Part shown: piece by piece, positions 8,801 to 14,908 of the stretch
Layout: each line of letters starts with the position of its first letter
How positions within the stretch are numbered: the stretch's first letter is position 1
Source: Agrocybe praecox
Lineage: Eukaryota; Basidiomycota; Agaricomycetes; Agaricales; Agrocybaceae
NCBI GenBank assembly: GCA_964017145.1
Contig: CAXHKQ010000110.1
Span: forward strand, 1-14,908
DNA length: 14,908 bases
Direction of reading: 5' to 3'
Position numbers and translations under genes: made by a program
Notes under the pieces: model-generated
What the model was told of the DNA's origin: nothing
What the model saw: the letters and a program-made list of their open reading frames with translations, nothing else
Database searches by the model: none

Positions 8801-10465
8801 AGTCCGTCCAGTTTCGCACCGCTCAGAATCAATTTTCTTTTTTGCACTCAACGTTTCTATTTTCTTCTTCAATTTGCTAATGCAGTCCCGGAAGTGAAAA
8901 TCAATCTCGAAAAGTTTCAGAAAATCTCGACCCAACAAGATTTTTGCCGGAATCACGTTATCTGGAACGATATTCATTGAAAATTCTTTGCATCGGTTGC
9001 TTAACTTCAAATTCACCTGGACAACTCCGTGTGTCTTTATCGGCACTTTCTGAACACCTGAAAATCTTGACTTCGTTAATGGCGGAACAATAATATCGGA
9101 AGGCAGCACTGAGCGACAAACAAAACTGGTCGGACTGCCAGAATCAATTAGCGAACGAGACAAACGTGATTCAGAAAATACTCCACTACTCTGCATGAAT
9201 GATACGCTTACCCAAGGTGTTCGACTCAATCCACTGCTCATAATGTCCACGGCAGCAACCGTATCCGTAACGTCCTTGTCGCCGACATCGCCGTTGGACA
9301 ACGGCACTAGCAATTCCATATCCTCAACTCGAATGCGCTCTCGAACGGCTGCGGAGGCGGCAGCGGAAGACGTGGCGGCAGGTACGGAAGCGGCGGCGGA
9401 ATACGTAGCGGCCGGTGCGGAAGCGGCGGCGGAAGTTACGGAAGTTGTAGCCGAAGATGTAGAAGCGTCGGCGGAGGAAGTGGCGGCAGGTTCGGAGGCG
9501 GTGGCGGCAGGTGCTGAAGCGGCAACGGAAGGCATGGCGGAAGGTACGGAGGCGGCATCGGAAGACGTGGTGGAAGGTACTGAAGCAGCAGCAGAAGTTG
9601 TAACGGCAGGTTCGTAGGCGGGAATAGCGGCAGATACGGAGACGGCATCGGAAGCAGTTGCTGAAGATACTGAAGCGGCGGCAGGTGCAGAGTCTGGAAC
9701 AGCGGCAGGTGTGGAAACGGCGGTGACGGGTGCGGGAACGGCGGTGTAAGTCGTGGCTGCGGGTGCGGAGATGGCGGCTGAAGCAACTGCGTAGGCTGCA
9801 GATGCTGCGGCAGATGCAGCGGATGCCGCTGCGTAGGCGGCAGACGCGGCGGTTGTTGCGGCGGCAGCCACTGCTGATGCAGCGGCCACCAATGTGGAAG
9901 CGGCAGTGGTAGCGGCGGCGCCGGTGTCGTTGGATGGCATATCGCACAACGAAAATCCTACAATCTTTCGGTCGGCACCGGAGATTGAGGTTGTGTAAGC
10001 TGCAATACACTTACACGACGACGTCGATGCGGCAAACGCAGGGGTTGTGTGTGCTGTGGTGACGGTGTCTAATTTGCCTGAGGCAACGGCAGCGGCAGGT
10101 GTGCTTGAGGTGGGTGAAGTTTCTGAAGTCACTGAAGTGGCGGAGGGAAGCACTACAGCAGGAACGGAAGTAACACGCGGCACTGAAGAAGCGGCATGCT
10201 CAACTGAAGAGTCTGAAGTGGCGGAAGGCGATGAGGCAGCGGCAGAATTGACTGAAGATGCTGAAGTGGCGGATGACACTGGAGAGGCGGCAGGCTTTTT
10301 CGATGGTTCTGAAACGGCGGGGCGCACTGAAACGTGTTTCTGTTGTCGCGCAACAGAATGTGTTTTTTTCGCTGTGGTTTTCGGAAGGGTCCGGGAATCT
10401 TCTAATCCCGATCCGGAGGGTTTCTTCGGGGCGCGAGCGAGACGCGTAGGGGGCGTGGAGGGCAT
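5858..10465 (-). CDS. pol: Ty3/gypsy Pol polyprotein with Ala/Ser-rich N-terminus in place of Gag
   Basis: This 1535-residue frame ends in TGA at 5858-5860. The start ATG at 10465 is the first after an in-frame TAA (10478-10480), with A at -3. Residues 1-60 are basic and Pro/Ser/Lys-rich. Residues 57-373 are Ala/Ser/Thr/Val/Pro-rich repeats of about 11 residues, broken by a distinct Cys-containing segment at about 148-180. An aspartic protease follows, with LIDSGS at 439-444 (catalytic Asp 441) and ILLGRDF at 509-515. Reverse transcriptase spans about 690-890 (LLDLKSGF 787-794, YMDD 852-855). RNase H spans about 985-1116 (Asp 1001, Glu 1043, Asp 1068, Asp 1111). Integrase has an HX4H/CX2C zinc motif (His 1190, His 1195, Cys 1225, Cys 1228), the DD35E triad (Asp 1258, Asp 1317, Glu 1353) and a GPY module at 1489-1491. 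All key catalytic residues are present. No capsid, CCHC knuckle, dUTPase, chromodomain or Env is seen. It likely acts in a cytoplasmic particle and then in the nucleus for integration, but what forms the particle is unclear. Confidence 0.95.
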   Translation of the reverse strand: MPSTPPTRLARAPKKPSGSGLEDSRTLPKTTAKKTHSVARQQKHVSVRPAVSEPSKKPAASPVSSATSASSVNSAAASSPSATSDSSVEHAASSVPRVTSVPAVVLPSATSVTSETSPTSSTPAAAVASGKLDTVTTAHTTPAFAASTSSCKCIAAYTTSISGADRKIVGFSLCDMPSNDTGAAATTAASTLVAAASAVAAAATTAASAAYAAASAASAAASAAYAVASAAISAPAATTYTAVPAPVTAVSTPAAVPDSAPAAASVSSATASDAVSVSAAIPAYEPAVTTSAAASVPSTTSSDAASVPSAMPSVAASAPAATASEPAATSSADASTSSATTSVTSAAASAPAATYSAAASVPAATSSAAASAAVRERIRVEDMELLVPLSNGDVGDKDVTDTVAAVDIMSSGLSRTPWVSVSFMQSSGVFSESRLSRSLIDSGSPTSFVCRSVLPSDIIVPPLTKSRFSGVQKVPIKTHGVVQVNLKLSNRCKEFSMNIVPDNVIPAKILLGRDFLKLFEIDFHFRDCISKLKKKIETLSAKKKIDSERCETGRTSVSVTVPVINTHGVNSLSDLGSKRVGVNANEPSAVLPIETEAEDTCNPPSTNKIGSDDIFEVSIDSLLGETVSDPSDYSIEHDCDLNSVKHATDSEHFNIESTLPIEVSERVRELIISNYVNVDRSIADIPHYEMKINLSDDTPFFSHPRRLSHSEKNEVNTMVEDMLGKGIIKHSESPYASAIVLVKKKNGQTRICIDYRALNKKTVRDNYPLPLIDDCIEYLCNKKVFTLLDLKSGFHHVKVAECSQKYTSFVTPSGQYECLRMPFGLRNAPKVFQRFINSVLKEFILKREIVVYMDDILIASENLSEHEDLLSRVLHCIAKKGLELQLSKCLFLHKEFEFLGYIVSADGIKPGRRKVDDILNYPVPTSTHSAHSFVSMCGFFRRFVPGFSAIANPINKLLQKNAKFNFDKNCVAAFEKLKRILTSEPVLGIYDPKNETELHTDASKLGFGAVLLQKQKDNKFHPIAYFSKSIGKHEVNYHSYELETLAIVYALGRFRTYLAGIEFTIITDCDSLVMTINKKDVNSRIARWVWEFQKFNFKIQHRPGAQMKHVDALSRNIHVAVVFTEQELYPQLLVTQNRDPVINNLKTSLESSDSPPYEMHNGIVYRKNSAGKLLFYVPEEMELQLIQSIHEKIGHFGSHKCLEKLKTIYWFPGMRAKVDSFVKNCIKCILYSAPKRASESTLHSIPKKPVPFDTIHIDHFGPLPSVASKQKHLLVVIDAFTKFVKVYPATNTSTKEVCRALEKYFEFYSRPARIISDRGTCFTSNEFTSFIDKHNIQHIKNAVASPQANGQVERVNRVLKNMLGKLTEPLQHSDWVQQLRHVEYAINNTVQRSIGICPSVLLFGVEQRGPVVDHLSEILEDSDLNEPVRNLESLRKSASDQIEKTQQVSETYLAKKSRPARKFVVGEFVVIRYVDTSAGNKKFTQKFRGPYVVHKVLPNDRYVVRDIEGSQVTQMPYDNVIELKNLKLWRKPEQT
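9347..10297 (-). repeat. Coding minisatellite (about 33-bp units) for the Ala/Ser-rich domain
   Basis: On the plus strand, blocks such as GCGGCAGGTACGGAAGCGGC recur with a period close to 33 bp between 9370 and 9610. This gives 11-residue units like AASVPAATSSD on the minus-strand protein. Units diverge and lengths vary towards the N-terminus. All length changes keep frame, so the tract has expanded or contracted by whole codons while staying open. The same composition also keeps an antisense Glu/Ala-rich frame open, which I treat as a shadow. Confidence 0.75.
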
Positions 10466-10503
10466 GATGGCCCGGATTTAAGCGGAAAATCCCACGACTG
10501 AGA
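10466..10503 (-). other. 38-bp leader between 5' LTR and pol start
   Basis: This is the whole interval from the LTR edge to the start codon. It contains an in-frame TAA (10478-10480), which fixes the start, and the candidate primer-binding site. It leaves no space for an independent gag frame. Confidence 0.8.
10488..10500 (-). promoter_or_regulatory. Divergent primer-binding site, possibly tRNA-Ser-like
   Basis: The minus strand just inside the 5' LTR reads TCTCAGTCGTGGGATT. CAGTCG followed by TGGGATT resembles the complement of the acceptor stem and T-arm of insect tRNA-Ser as used by some Ty3/gypsy elements. However, the usual leading TGG (complement of CCA) is missing and one base is skipped. 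Priming by an internal part of a tRNA, or a decayed site, are alternatives. Confidence 0.3.
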
Positions 10504-10722
10504 TATAATCCCCGATTATTCGAAACAATTGCGCGGAGCGCGTGCGTTTTATTTTCGCGTTTTAGGAAAGAATACAATTATGGCGGCCGGCTGTCATTGG
10601 CCAGGGATGCCGATCTCCTTTTCGTGTAAAGTGTTGTTGTGGAATGTGTTGTGGATTGTGTGGAATGTGAGTGAGTGCGTTCAATGGGCACTCAGTGTTG
10701 CCGTCTGTAATATGATACAACA
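10504..10722 (-). repeat. 5' LTR of the retrotransposon (219 bp)
   Basis: It looks identical to 5525-5743, consistent with recent reverse transcription. As the upstream LTR of a minus-strand element it should contain the promoter. I see no clear TATA box; paired ACATTCCA words (10640-10647 and 10661-10668) are the only notable regulatory-like words. Confidence 0.93.
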
Positions 10723-10726
10723 TATC
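10723..10726. repeat. TATC target-site duplication, right copy
   Basis: Matches 5521-5524. Removing the retrotransposon and one TATC restores a sequence alignable with unit A of the host repeat. Confidence 0.85.
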
Positions 10727-11038
10727 AGAAAAATTGGACTGCGTGGCCCGTAGGGCCCAAGATTTTTTAAATGTTTTTTCATACGGAAATGTAATTTGAT
10801 TATTCTGTCTCGTCCTCCTCGGAATCCCTGTAACCCCAAATTCAAGTAACGAATTTAACTCTGCTTTCATTTGGTGTGCCCACTGCCCACAAATATTGCC
10901 CGAACATTTGGTGTTCTGCCCCTAGGGGCAATCAGGCTTGGGGAGGCAAAGCCCACTTCGCCCAGTAGGGAGCTACGGACCTGGTTTAGCTATAACACGG
11001 TTTCCTCAGGAACGTATCTACTGTGTTATGGGAGGTTT
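10727..11038. repeat. Right part of the interrupted host repeat
   Basis: Continues unit B (AGAAAAATTGGACTG) and starts a partial unit C at about 10741 (GTGGCCCGTAGGGCCCAAGA ... TTTTTCATACGGAAAT, matching 5330-5369). It then runs to the inverted end at 11021-11038. It includes a perfect palindrome TGCCCCTAGGGGCA (10917-10930) and a TATAACACGGTTT word near 10991 like those at the left end. No coding frame is credible. Confidence 0.6.
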
Positions 11039-12199
11039 AGGAATCATGATTAAAAATCGTTTTTAAAAATGAACGTACGTCCGATTCAAGGGAAATCTAC
11101 TCTACATATTATTCGATCTAAAATAAATATTAAGTTTAGCAATAACATCGTGTTCTACCGCTACTGCCGAATTTAAAATGTACGAGTTTAGAAATACAAT
11201 TTCAAAATAACCTAAAATGCTCACTTGTTGTTTATATTTTTCATGAATACCGCTATAAGTATATATCAAAATAACATCCGTGATCGTTTCACAAAATAAC
11301 AAAAGATTTACATATCGATTGCCTAATATCCTCGCCAGTTCGCTGTGCCGTCGCTCACCGACAGCGAGATCATCACATATATATTGACGCCCTTGCCCGA
11401 TTTGGAATGTGCGACGCACGCGTACAAAACTGCGCGTACACGCATCATCAGACGCCTGGGCTTGGGCGACTAAGTGGTCACTGCTGCTGCTGCTTCTGTT
11501 GTTGTCACCGTCGTCGCCGTTCGTTGGTCGTCGTCACGTCGAACGTATCACTCACGCGTGTGCGCTCACGTGTGATGTTATCAATATTCACACCTTTTTA
11601 TTTGATAACACATCGAGCGGCATCCAATATTTTGCCGCTCATCGTCGTGTCGCGCTGAAGCTGTCGAGCGAGCGGTCGATCGAGCGGTTGAACCGTTTGT
11701 GCCGCACGCTCGCGCACACACACGCACACGCGCACCGCAACGAAGGAGTCTCGCAACGCACACGCGCACAGACTCCGGCCACAAGCTGTGGCATTCCCGA
11801 GCTCTGCGGACCGCGTAATGATTAAAAGCTAACAGCACTTTGGGCCACAGCACAGCACTTTGATCAGCGTGCGCGTGAACGAGCGACGCGACGCGCAGCA
11901 TCCGATTCGGTTGACGATCGATGTTGCACTCATTTATATGGACACTCTCGAGCGCACAGCACACACAGCGAAAAACTCTACATCACAGCAGTGACCTGAT
12001 GCGCTATGTTGAGTCGCGTGTTCGCGAGGTGGAAAAGTATTCCACAGATATGCGCGTGCGTGCGTGCGATGGTTTGACGAATAAATTTCCGAGCGTACAC
12101 ATATTTTCACACAAGGTTTTTGCCGCTTGTCAAGAGCGATCATCACCTGCAACGCCTCAAACAAATTTAATTGCAAATTAATGCGAGCACTTCTTTCAG
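11039..12199. other. Gene-free spacer right of the repeat cluster
   Basis: AT-rich to about 11330, then GC-rich with (CTG)4 at 11481-11493 and CACACGCACACGCGC at 11713-11734. Frames of up to 138 codons here are composed of Leu, His/Thr or Arg runs produced by these repeats. Nothing resembles a known protein domain or RNA gene. Confidence 0.5.
11713..11734. repeat. Imperfect CACACG microsatellite
   Basis: CGCACACACACGCACACGCG-type run, same class as earlier ones. Confidence 0.8.
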
Positions 12200-12264
12200 G
12201 TTGTCGCCAAGAGTGCGCGTCGACAAGATCGACACGGACGATGATATGAATTTATGTATATATC
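12200..12264 (+). other. Weak candidate internal exon
   Basis: A pyrimidine-rich acceptor CTTCTTTCAG (ending 12199) and a strong donor GTAAGTATG (from 12265) bracket 65 bases that are open in one frame only, reading LSPRVRVDKIDTDDDMNLCIY. The exon would be phase 1 at its 5' side. It does not join in frame to the candidate exon at 3700-3730. Both splice signals could be chance. Confidence 0.15.
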
Positions 12265-13351
12265 GTAAGTATGGCTGTGCGTACGCCGGGATTTTGGATC
12301 AGGTTGATTTGTATACAATTTGCCGATGGAGCACACGCTGCATGTTAGGACAACAACATGGAAAATGCCTGCAGCCGAGTATCTGTGTTCGCGTGGTAAA
12401 TTTATGCGCTCGAAAATTACACAGCATATTTGTTTTAACCTAATTTTTTCCGGCCTCGTGGGCATCATTTTGGCAATTTGTTTGCGCGTAGATCTGAATT
12501 GCGATCCATCGATAAGACATAATAATTTAATAACAACTTGCCGTGCATTCGTAGGGATATCGTGCAACATTTTCGTTTTCCGAAACATATTGCGAACACG
12601 TCATGTGTCCACACGACCAACGACGACGCTCATTGTCAATATCGAGCACGCGCTGGTACACGAAAAAGGTCGATGCTGTGTTTACGTTCAACGTCAAACC
12701 ACCCCACGACCGCACGTGCCACGCATTGCACTGCTCGCTCTCACTGCTCGCGACTGATATTGTCGCACGACCGGATTATGTGTTGACGCGCGCACACATT
12801 TAAATGTCAATTAAAAGCATCGCATCGGTTGAATGCACATCGAGTGCGCGCGTTGTGTGTGCACAGGTTTATCTCACGCGACCATGTTCTACTCGTCATA
12901 TGAATTTCCATTATTTGGACGAACGATTATGCTCTCTGATATTATTAATTCGCCAATCATTCGATCGAACTGGTTTTCCGTGCGCTGGAGTATAATCATA
13001 GCATAATGAGTTTTGGATTGTTTGTGCGCCGCAAACATCTAATTTCGTGCGTCTAGCCCGTTTTTGACTCGACGCTCTCATCCGATCATCGCCCCCGCGC
13101 GAGGCATCGCGTGCATTTTTGCTATGCTGCCCGCAGTACTAAATTTGGCAAGGTGGTGGCAAGCGCACCACAATCATTAAATCCGACACGTTTTTGATGC
13201 CCGAAATCTGCGCACATGCCTAAGCTGATGATGCAGACATATTATGCGCCCAGACGACCCACAAATTATGCTCAATGTCGATGCACTTCTAGTCCACGAC
13301 CGCATGCACGCAGGTACATAATGACTGTGCGTGCGCACTTTGATATATTAT

Positions 13352-13363
13352 ATGCAAATTAAT
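13352..13363 (+). promoter_or_regulatory. Octamer ATGCAAAT fused to a TAAT homeodomain word
   Basis: ATGCAAATTAAT at 13352-13363. A related word TTGCAAATTAATG lies at 12171-12183, and an exact octamer on the minus strand lies at 14318-14325 (ATTTGCAT). Octamer plus TAAT is the form bound by POU-homeodomain factors; function here is inferred only. Confidence 0.25.
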
Positions 13364-13630
13364 TCTGGGTGTGTGTGTGCACGCACGATGTGGCGGCCGT
13401 GCGTGTCGGAGCAATGTAATGATGGAGTAGACGCATATTCGGGGGCTACTAGTCGAAATATTAAGTATACGTTTGCAAATTGCATGCACATCAACGAGAG
13501 CCGAGCCGAGCATAACTCGGCGTTTTTCTTCGTTTCCATCGTTCGTTGCGAGGCGAATAACCCGCATCGATGCTGCAGAAACGGACATCTCTGATCCGCT
13601 TCTGTGTGACGTGTGACGTCGGGCCTGATA

Positions 13631-13652
13631 TGTGTGTGTGTGTGTGTGTGTG
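13631..13652. repeat. (TG)11 microsatellite
   Basis: Uninterrupted TG run followed by CGTGCAGG. Confidence 0.9.
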
Positions 13653-14508
13653 CGTGCAGGTTTAAAATCTAAGCAAAATCATACAACATTGTACTTGCAT
13701 AGGACAGAGGTGTTTTGCATATTGATGGTCAATCTCTGGTAATAAATTTCCCAAATTCACTCCCAATTCCGGCGGCTCGCTGGCCGTTAATAATGTCATC
13801 AAAGTGCAGTACATTACACGATAATTGAAAGTGTCGCATGCGTACTTAGTCGTTAAACGATGCGAGTAATTTTGCCAATTTTTTAAATTGAAAAATCACG
13901 TGCTTGTCAGCATGCACATGGCGCATGCACAAGAGAGTCATAAAATGTCTTTGGCGCATGCCGCTCGTGAATTTATGGAGTGTGTCAGTGTGCGTGCACG
14001 CGTTCGAACGCGAACACGAAAATCATCCGCAAGCGTATAATGGACATGCGTCGTCGATGTCGTGGTCCGTCTGACCGACAAAATGTTAAAGAGGCTGCGC
14101 GCGCCCGGCTGTAATCATCGGACGCCAAATGCGCGCGCTCATACCTGAAGTGTGTCCGGCACGCTTCACGAATGTGTCGAAAGCAGAATGTGTCGAGAGC
14201 GCATTTTTACGCGTGTTTTTCGCCGGCATGCACCCGATCTTACGAATTGGACGGGCGCAAGCGCACGGATGCACGGCCTAATGGAGAACACGAAATTACA
14301 ATGAGTATACAAACAACATTTGCATAATATAATCGACAGTTTTATCTCGAATTATGTCGTTCGTGAACATGGTAAAGGTGGTCACGTGCCTTCAATTATA
14401 TTGTACCATAAACATATATAAGACACTTTGGAAGAGTGTTCGGAACATCTGCAATCTAGCTTTACGTTTGCGTTACGTTAACAGCAAGTCCGCCTTCAGT
14501 TCTCCCTG

Positions 14509-14546
14509 TCTCTCTCTCTGCGGCACTCTGTGTGTGTGTGTGTGTG
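14509..14546. repeat. (TC)n and (TG)9 microsatellites
   Basis: A TCTCTCTCTCT run at 14509-14519 is followed by GCGGCAC and (TG)9 at 14529-14546. The GAGA-type run could attract GAGA factor in insects, but this is speculative. Confidence 0.8.
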
Positions 14547-14908
14547 TTTGTGTGGAATGGGCATATACGAGTGTGATGGTATATTATGTACTATCCAAAT
14601 AGCTCTTCGTGGGGCGTGACGCGTTTCGCTAGCTGGCGTTGAATAGCAAACATGAGCTATTCGATCGTGTCAAGTTAGTTATGATGGCTTATTCCTAAGA
14701 AAACTGAATACTCATAAGTTTGCTGCTTGTAACTATTGGCTTGTATAAGCCTGCGCGTAAATTATAAATTATGATATTCTCGGCATCCAGTTTACTTTCG
14801 TAATGGTTGTATATTCGATGTTGAAAAAAATGGATGAATGAATGGCATTAGAATATATTTCTTGACAAAGTTAGGCATGTCCAATGCCAAGTGCATACAC
14901 TCAGCAAA

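Larger units (their letters stand above)
5525..10722 (-). mobile_element. Complete Ty3/gypsy LTR retrotransposon without recognisable gag
   Basis: Two 219-bp direct repeats (5525-5743 and 10504-10722) bound a 4760-bp interior with one long minus-strand frame. A 4-bp TATC duplication flanks the unit. The domain order protease, reverse transcriptase, RNase H, integrase places it in Ty3/gypsy rather than Ty1/copia, where integrase precedes reverse transcriptase. There is no third frame that could be env. The LTRs look identical by eye and the frame has no break, so insertion is probably recent. Oddities are the lack of a capsid/nucleocapsid Gag, a poor primer-binding site, no polypurine tract at the 3' LTR edge, and LTR ends reading TG...TA. 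Confidence 0.93.
4951..11038. mobile_element. Repetitive element with inverted ends, interrupted by the LTR retrotransposon
   Basis: The left end AAACCTCCTATAACACGG (4951-4968) matches the reverse complement of the right end CTGTGTTATGGGAGGTTT (11021-11038) at 16 of 18 positions. Without the 5198-bp retrotransposon and one TSD copy, the element is about 0.9 kb. Its subterminal zones repeat the word ACACGGT (near 4963, 4979 and 4995, plus 10994 at the right), which could be transposase-binding repeats. Its interior holds diverged tandem units of about 150-220 bp (5176 to 10790). No coding capacity is visible and no clear TSD was found, so the class is unknown; a non-autonomous DNA transposon or complex satellite-like repeat are both possible. 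Confidence 0.5.
12265..14908. other. Gene-free, microsatellite-rich spacer with homeodomain/POU-like words
   Basis: No credible gene. It carries (TG)n and (TC)n runs, GC-rich CGCGCAC blocks alternating with AT-rich words such as ATTTAAATGTCAATTA (12800-12815), and two exact octamers. The texture resembles regulatory intergenic or intronic DNA, but no specific element can be named. Confidence 0.45.

Noticed and set aside
9195..9617. Plus-strand 140-codon Glu/Ala-rich open frame opposite the polyprotein
   Set aside because: It mirrors the Ala/Ser minisatellite. GC-rich repeats without stops on either strand make such frames inevitable, and the minus-strand frame has clear catalytic domains downstream.
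9324..10010. Minus-strand 228-codon Arg/Cys/His-rich frame in another phase, looking like a Cys-rich protein
   Set aside because: It is an out-of-phase reading of the same repeat tract; the Cys/Arg pattern follows from shifted GCN codons and does not form spaced zinc-binding motifs.
10047..10481. Plus-strand 144-codon Val/Glu/Ala-rich frame
   Set aside because: Same cause as above: antisense of the low-complexity N-terminus, with no recognisable domain and ending in the retrotransposon leader.
11409..11825. 138-codon plus-strand frame with an apparent hydrophobic Leu stretch like a signal peptide
   Set aside because: The Leu run is encoded by a CTG microsatellite and the rest is His/Thr/Ala repeats from CACACGCA sequence; no conserved domain is seen.
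12320..12757. 145-codon plus-strand frame with a hydrophobic segment
   Set aside because: No family resemblance, overlapping frames of similar length on both strands, and no supporting splice or promoter context.
13480..14240. Search for tRNA genes around GTTCGA words
   Set aside because: No acceptor/T-arm pairing or A/B-box combination was found; GCGTTCGAACGCG at about 14000 is just a palindrome.
14598..14665. Possible microRNA-like hairpin from AATAGCTC and GAGCTATT
   Set aside because: Only 8 bp pair cleanly around a loop of about 50 bases; the arms do not extend to a 22-nt duplex, and no known microRNA seed was recognised.

Overview
The window looks like intergenic or intronic DNA of an insect, most likely a dipteran such as a mosquito. 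This is an inference from (CA)/(TG) and CACACGCACGC microsatellites, a Tc1/mariner-type element with a TA target duplication, a Ty3/gypsy retrotransposon, and no bacterial-style gene packing. No host gene can be assigned with confidence. The only long, convincing coding sequence is the polyprotein of the retrotransposon, on the minus strand.

Layout. 1-949: gene-free, with a short 72-bp tandem duplication. 950-2053: a non-autonomous transposon with two 234-bp inverted repeats (about 97% identical), TA duplications, and an internal fold-back. 2056-4515: gene-free and microsatellite-rich, with a perfect (CA)8/(TG)8 inverted repeat and one weak candidate first exon. 4516-4910: a MITE-like repeat with 15-bp inverted ends. 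4951-11038: a repetitive element with about 18-bp imperfect inverted ends and internal diverged tandem units, split by the retrotransposon. 5525-10722: a complete LTR retrotransposon of 5198 bp on the minus strand, with 219-bp LTRs that read as identical and a TATC target duplication. 11039-14908: gene-free, microsatellite-rich sequence with octamer (ATGCAAAT) motifs and one weak candidate internal exon.

The most notable object is the retrotransposon. Its single 1535-codon frame has intact-looking protease, reverse transcriptase, RNase H and integrase. Where Gag should be, there is an Ala/Ser/Thr/Pro/Val-rich tract built from roughly 11-residue repeats, with no visible capsid or CCHC zinc knuckle. 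The frame starts only 38 bp inside the 5' LTR, so there is no room for a separate gag. The element also lacks a textbook primer-binding site and a polypurine tract next to the 3' LTR. Identical LTRs, an uninterrupted frame and a clean target duplication suggest recent insertion. It may therefore depend on Gag supplied in trans, or the low-complexity domain may have replaced Gag.

The left half of the window is layered: the retrotransposon sits inside one tandem unit of an older inverted-end repeat. A neighbouring uninterrupted unit at about 5300-5370 serves as a natural empty site and confirms the insertion boundaries.
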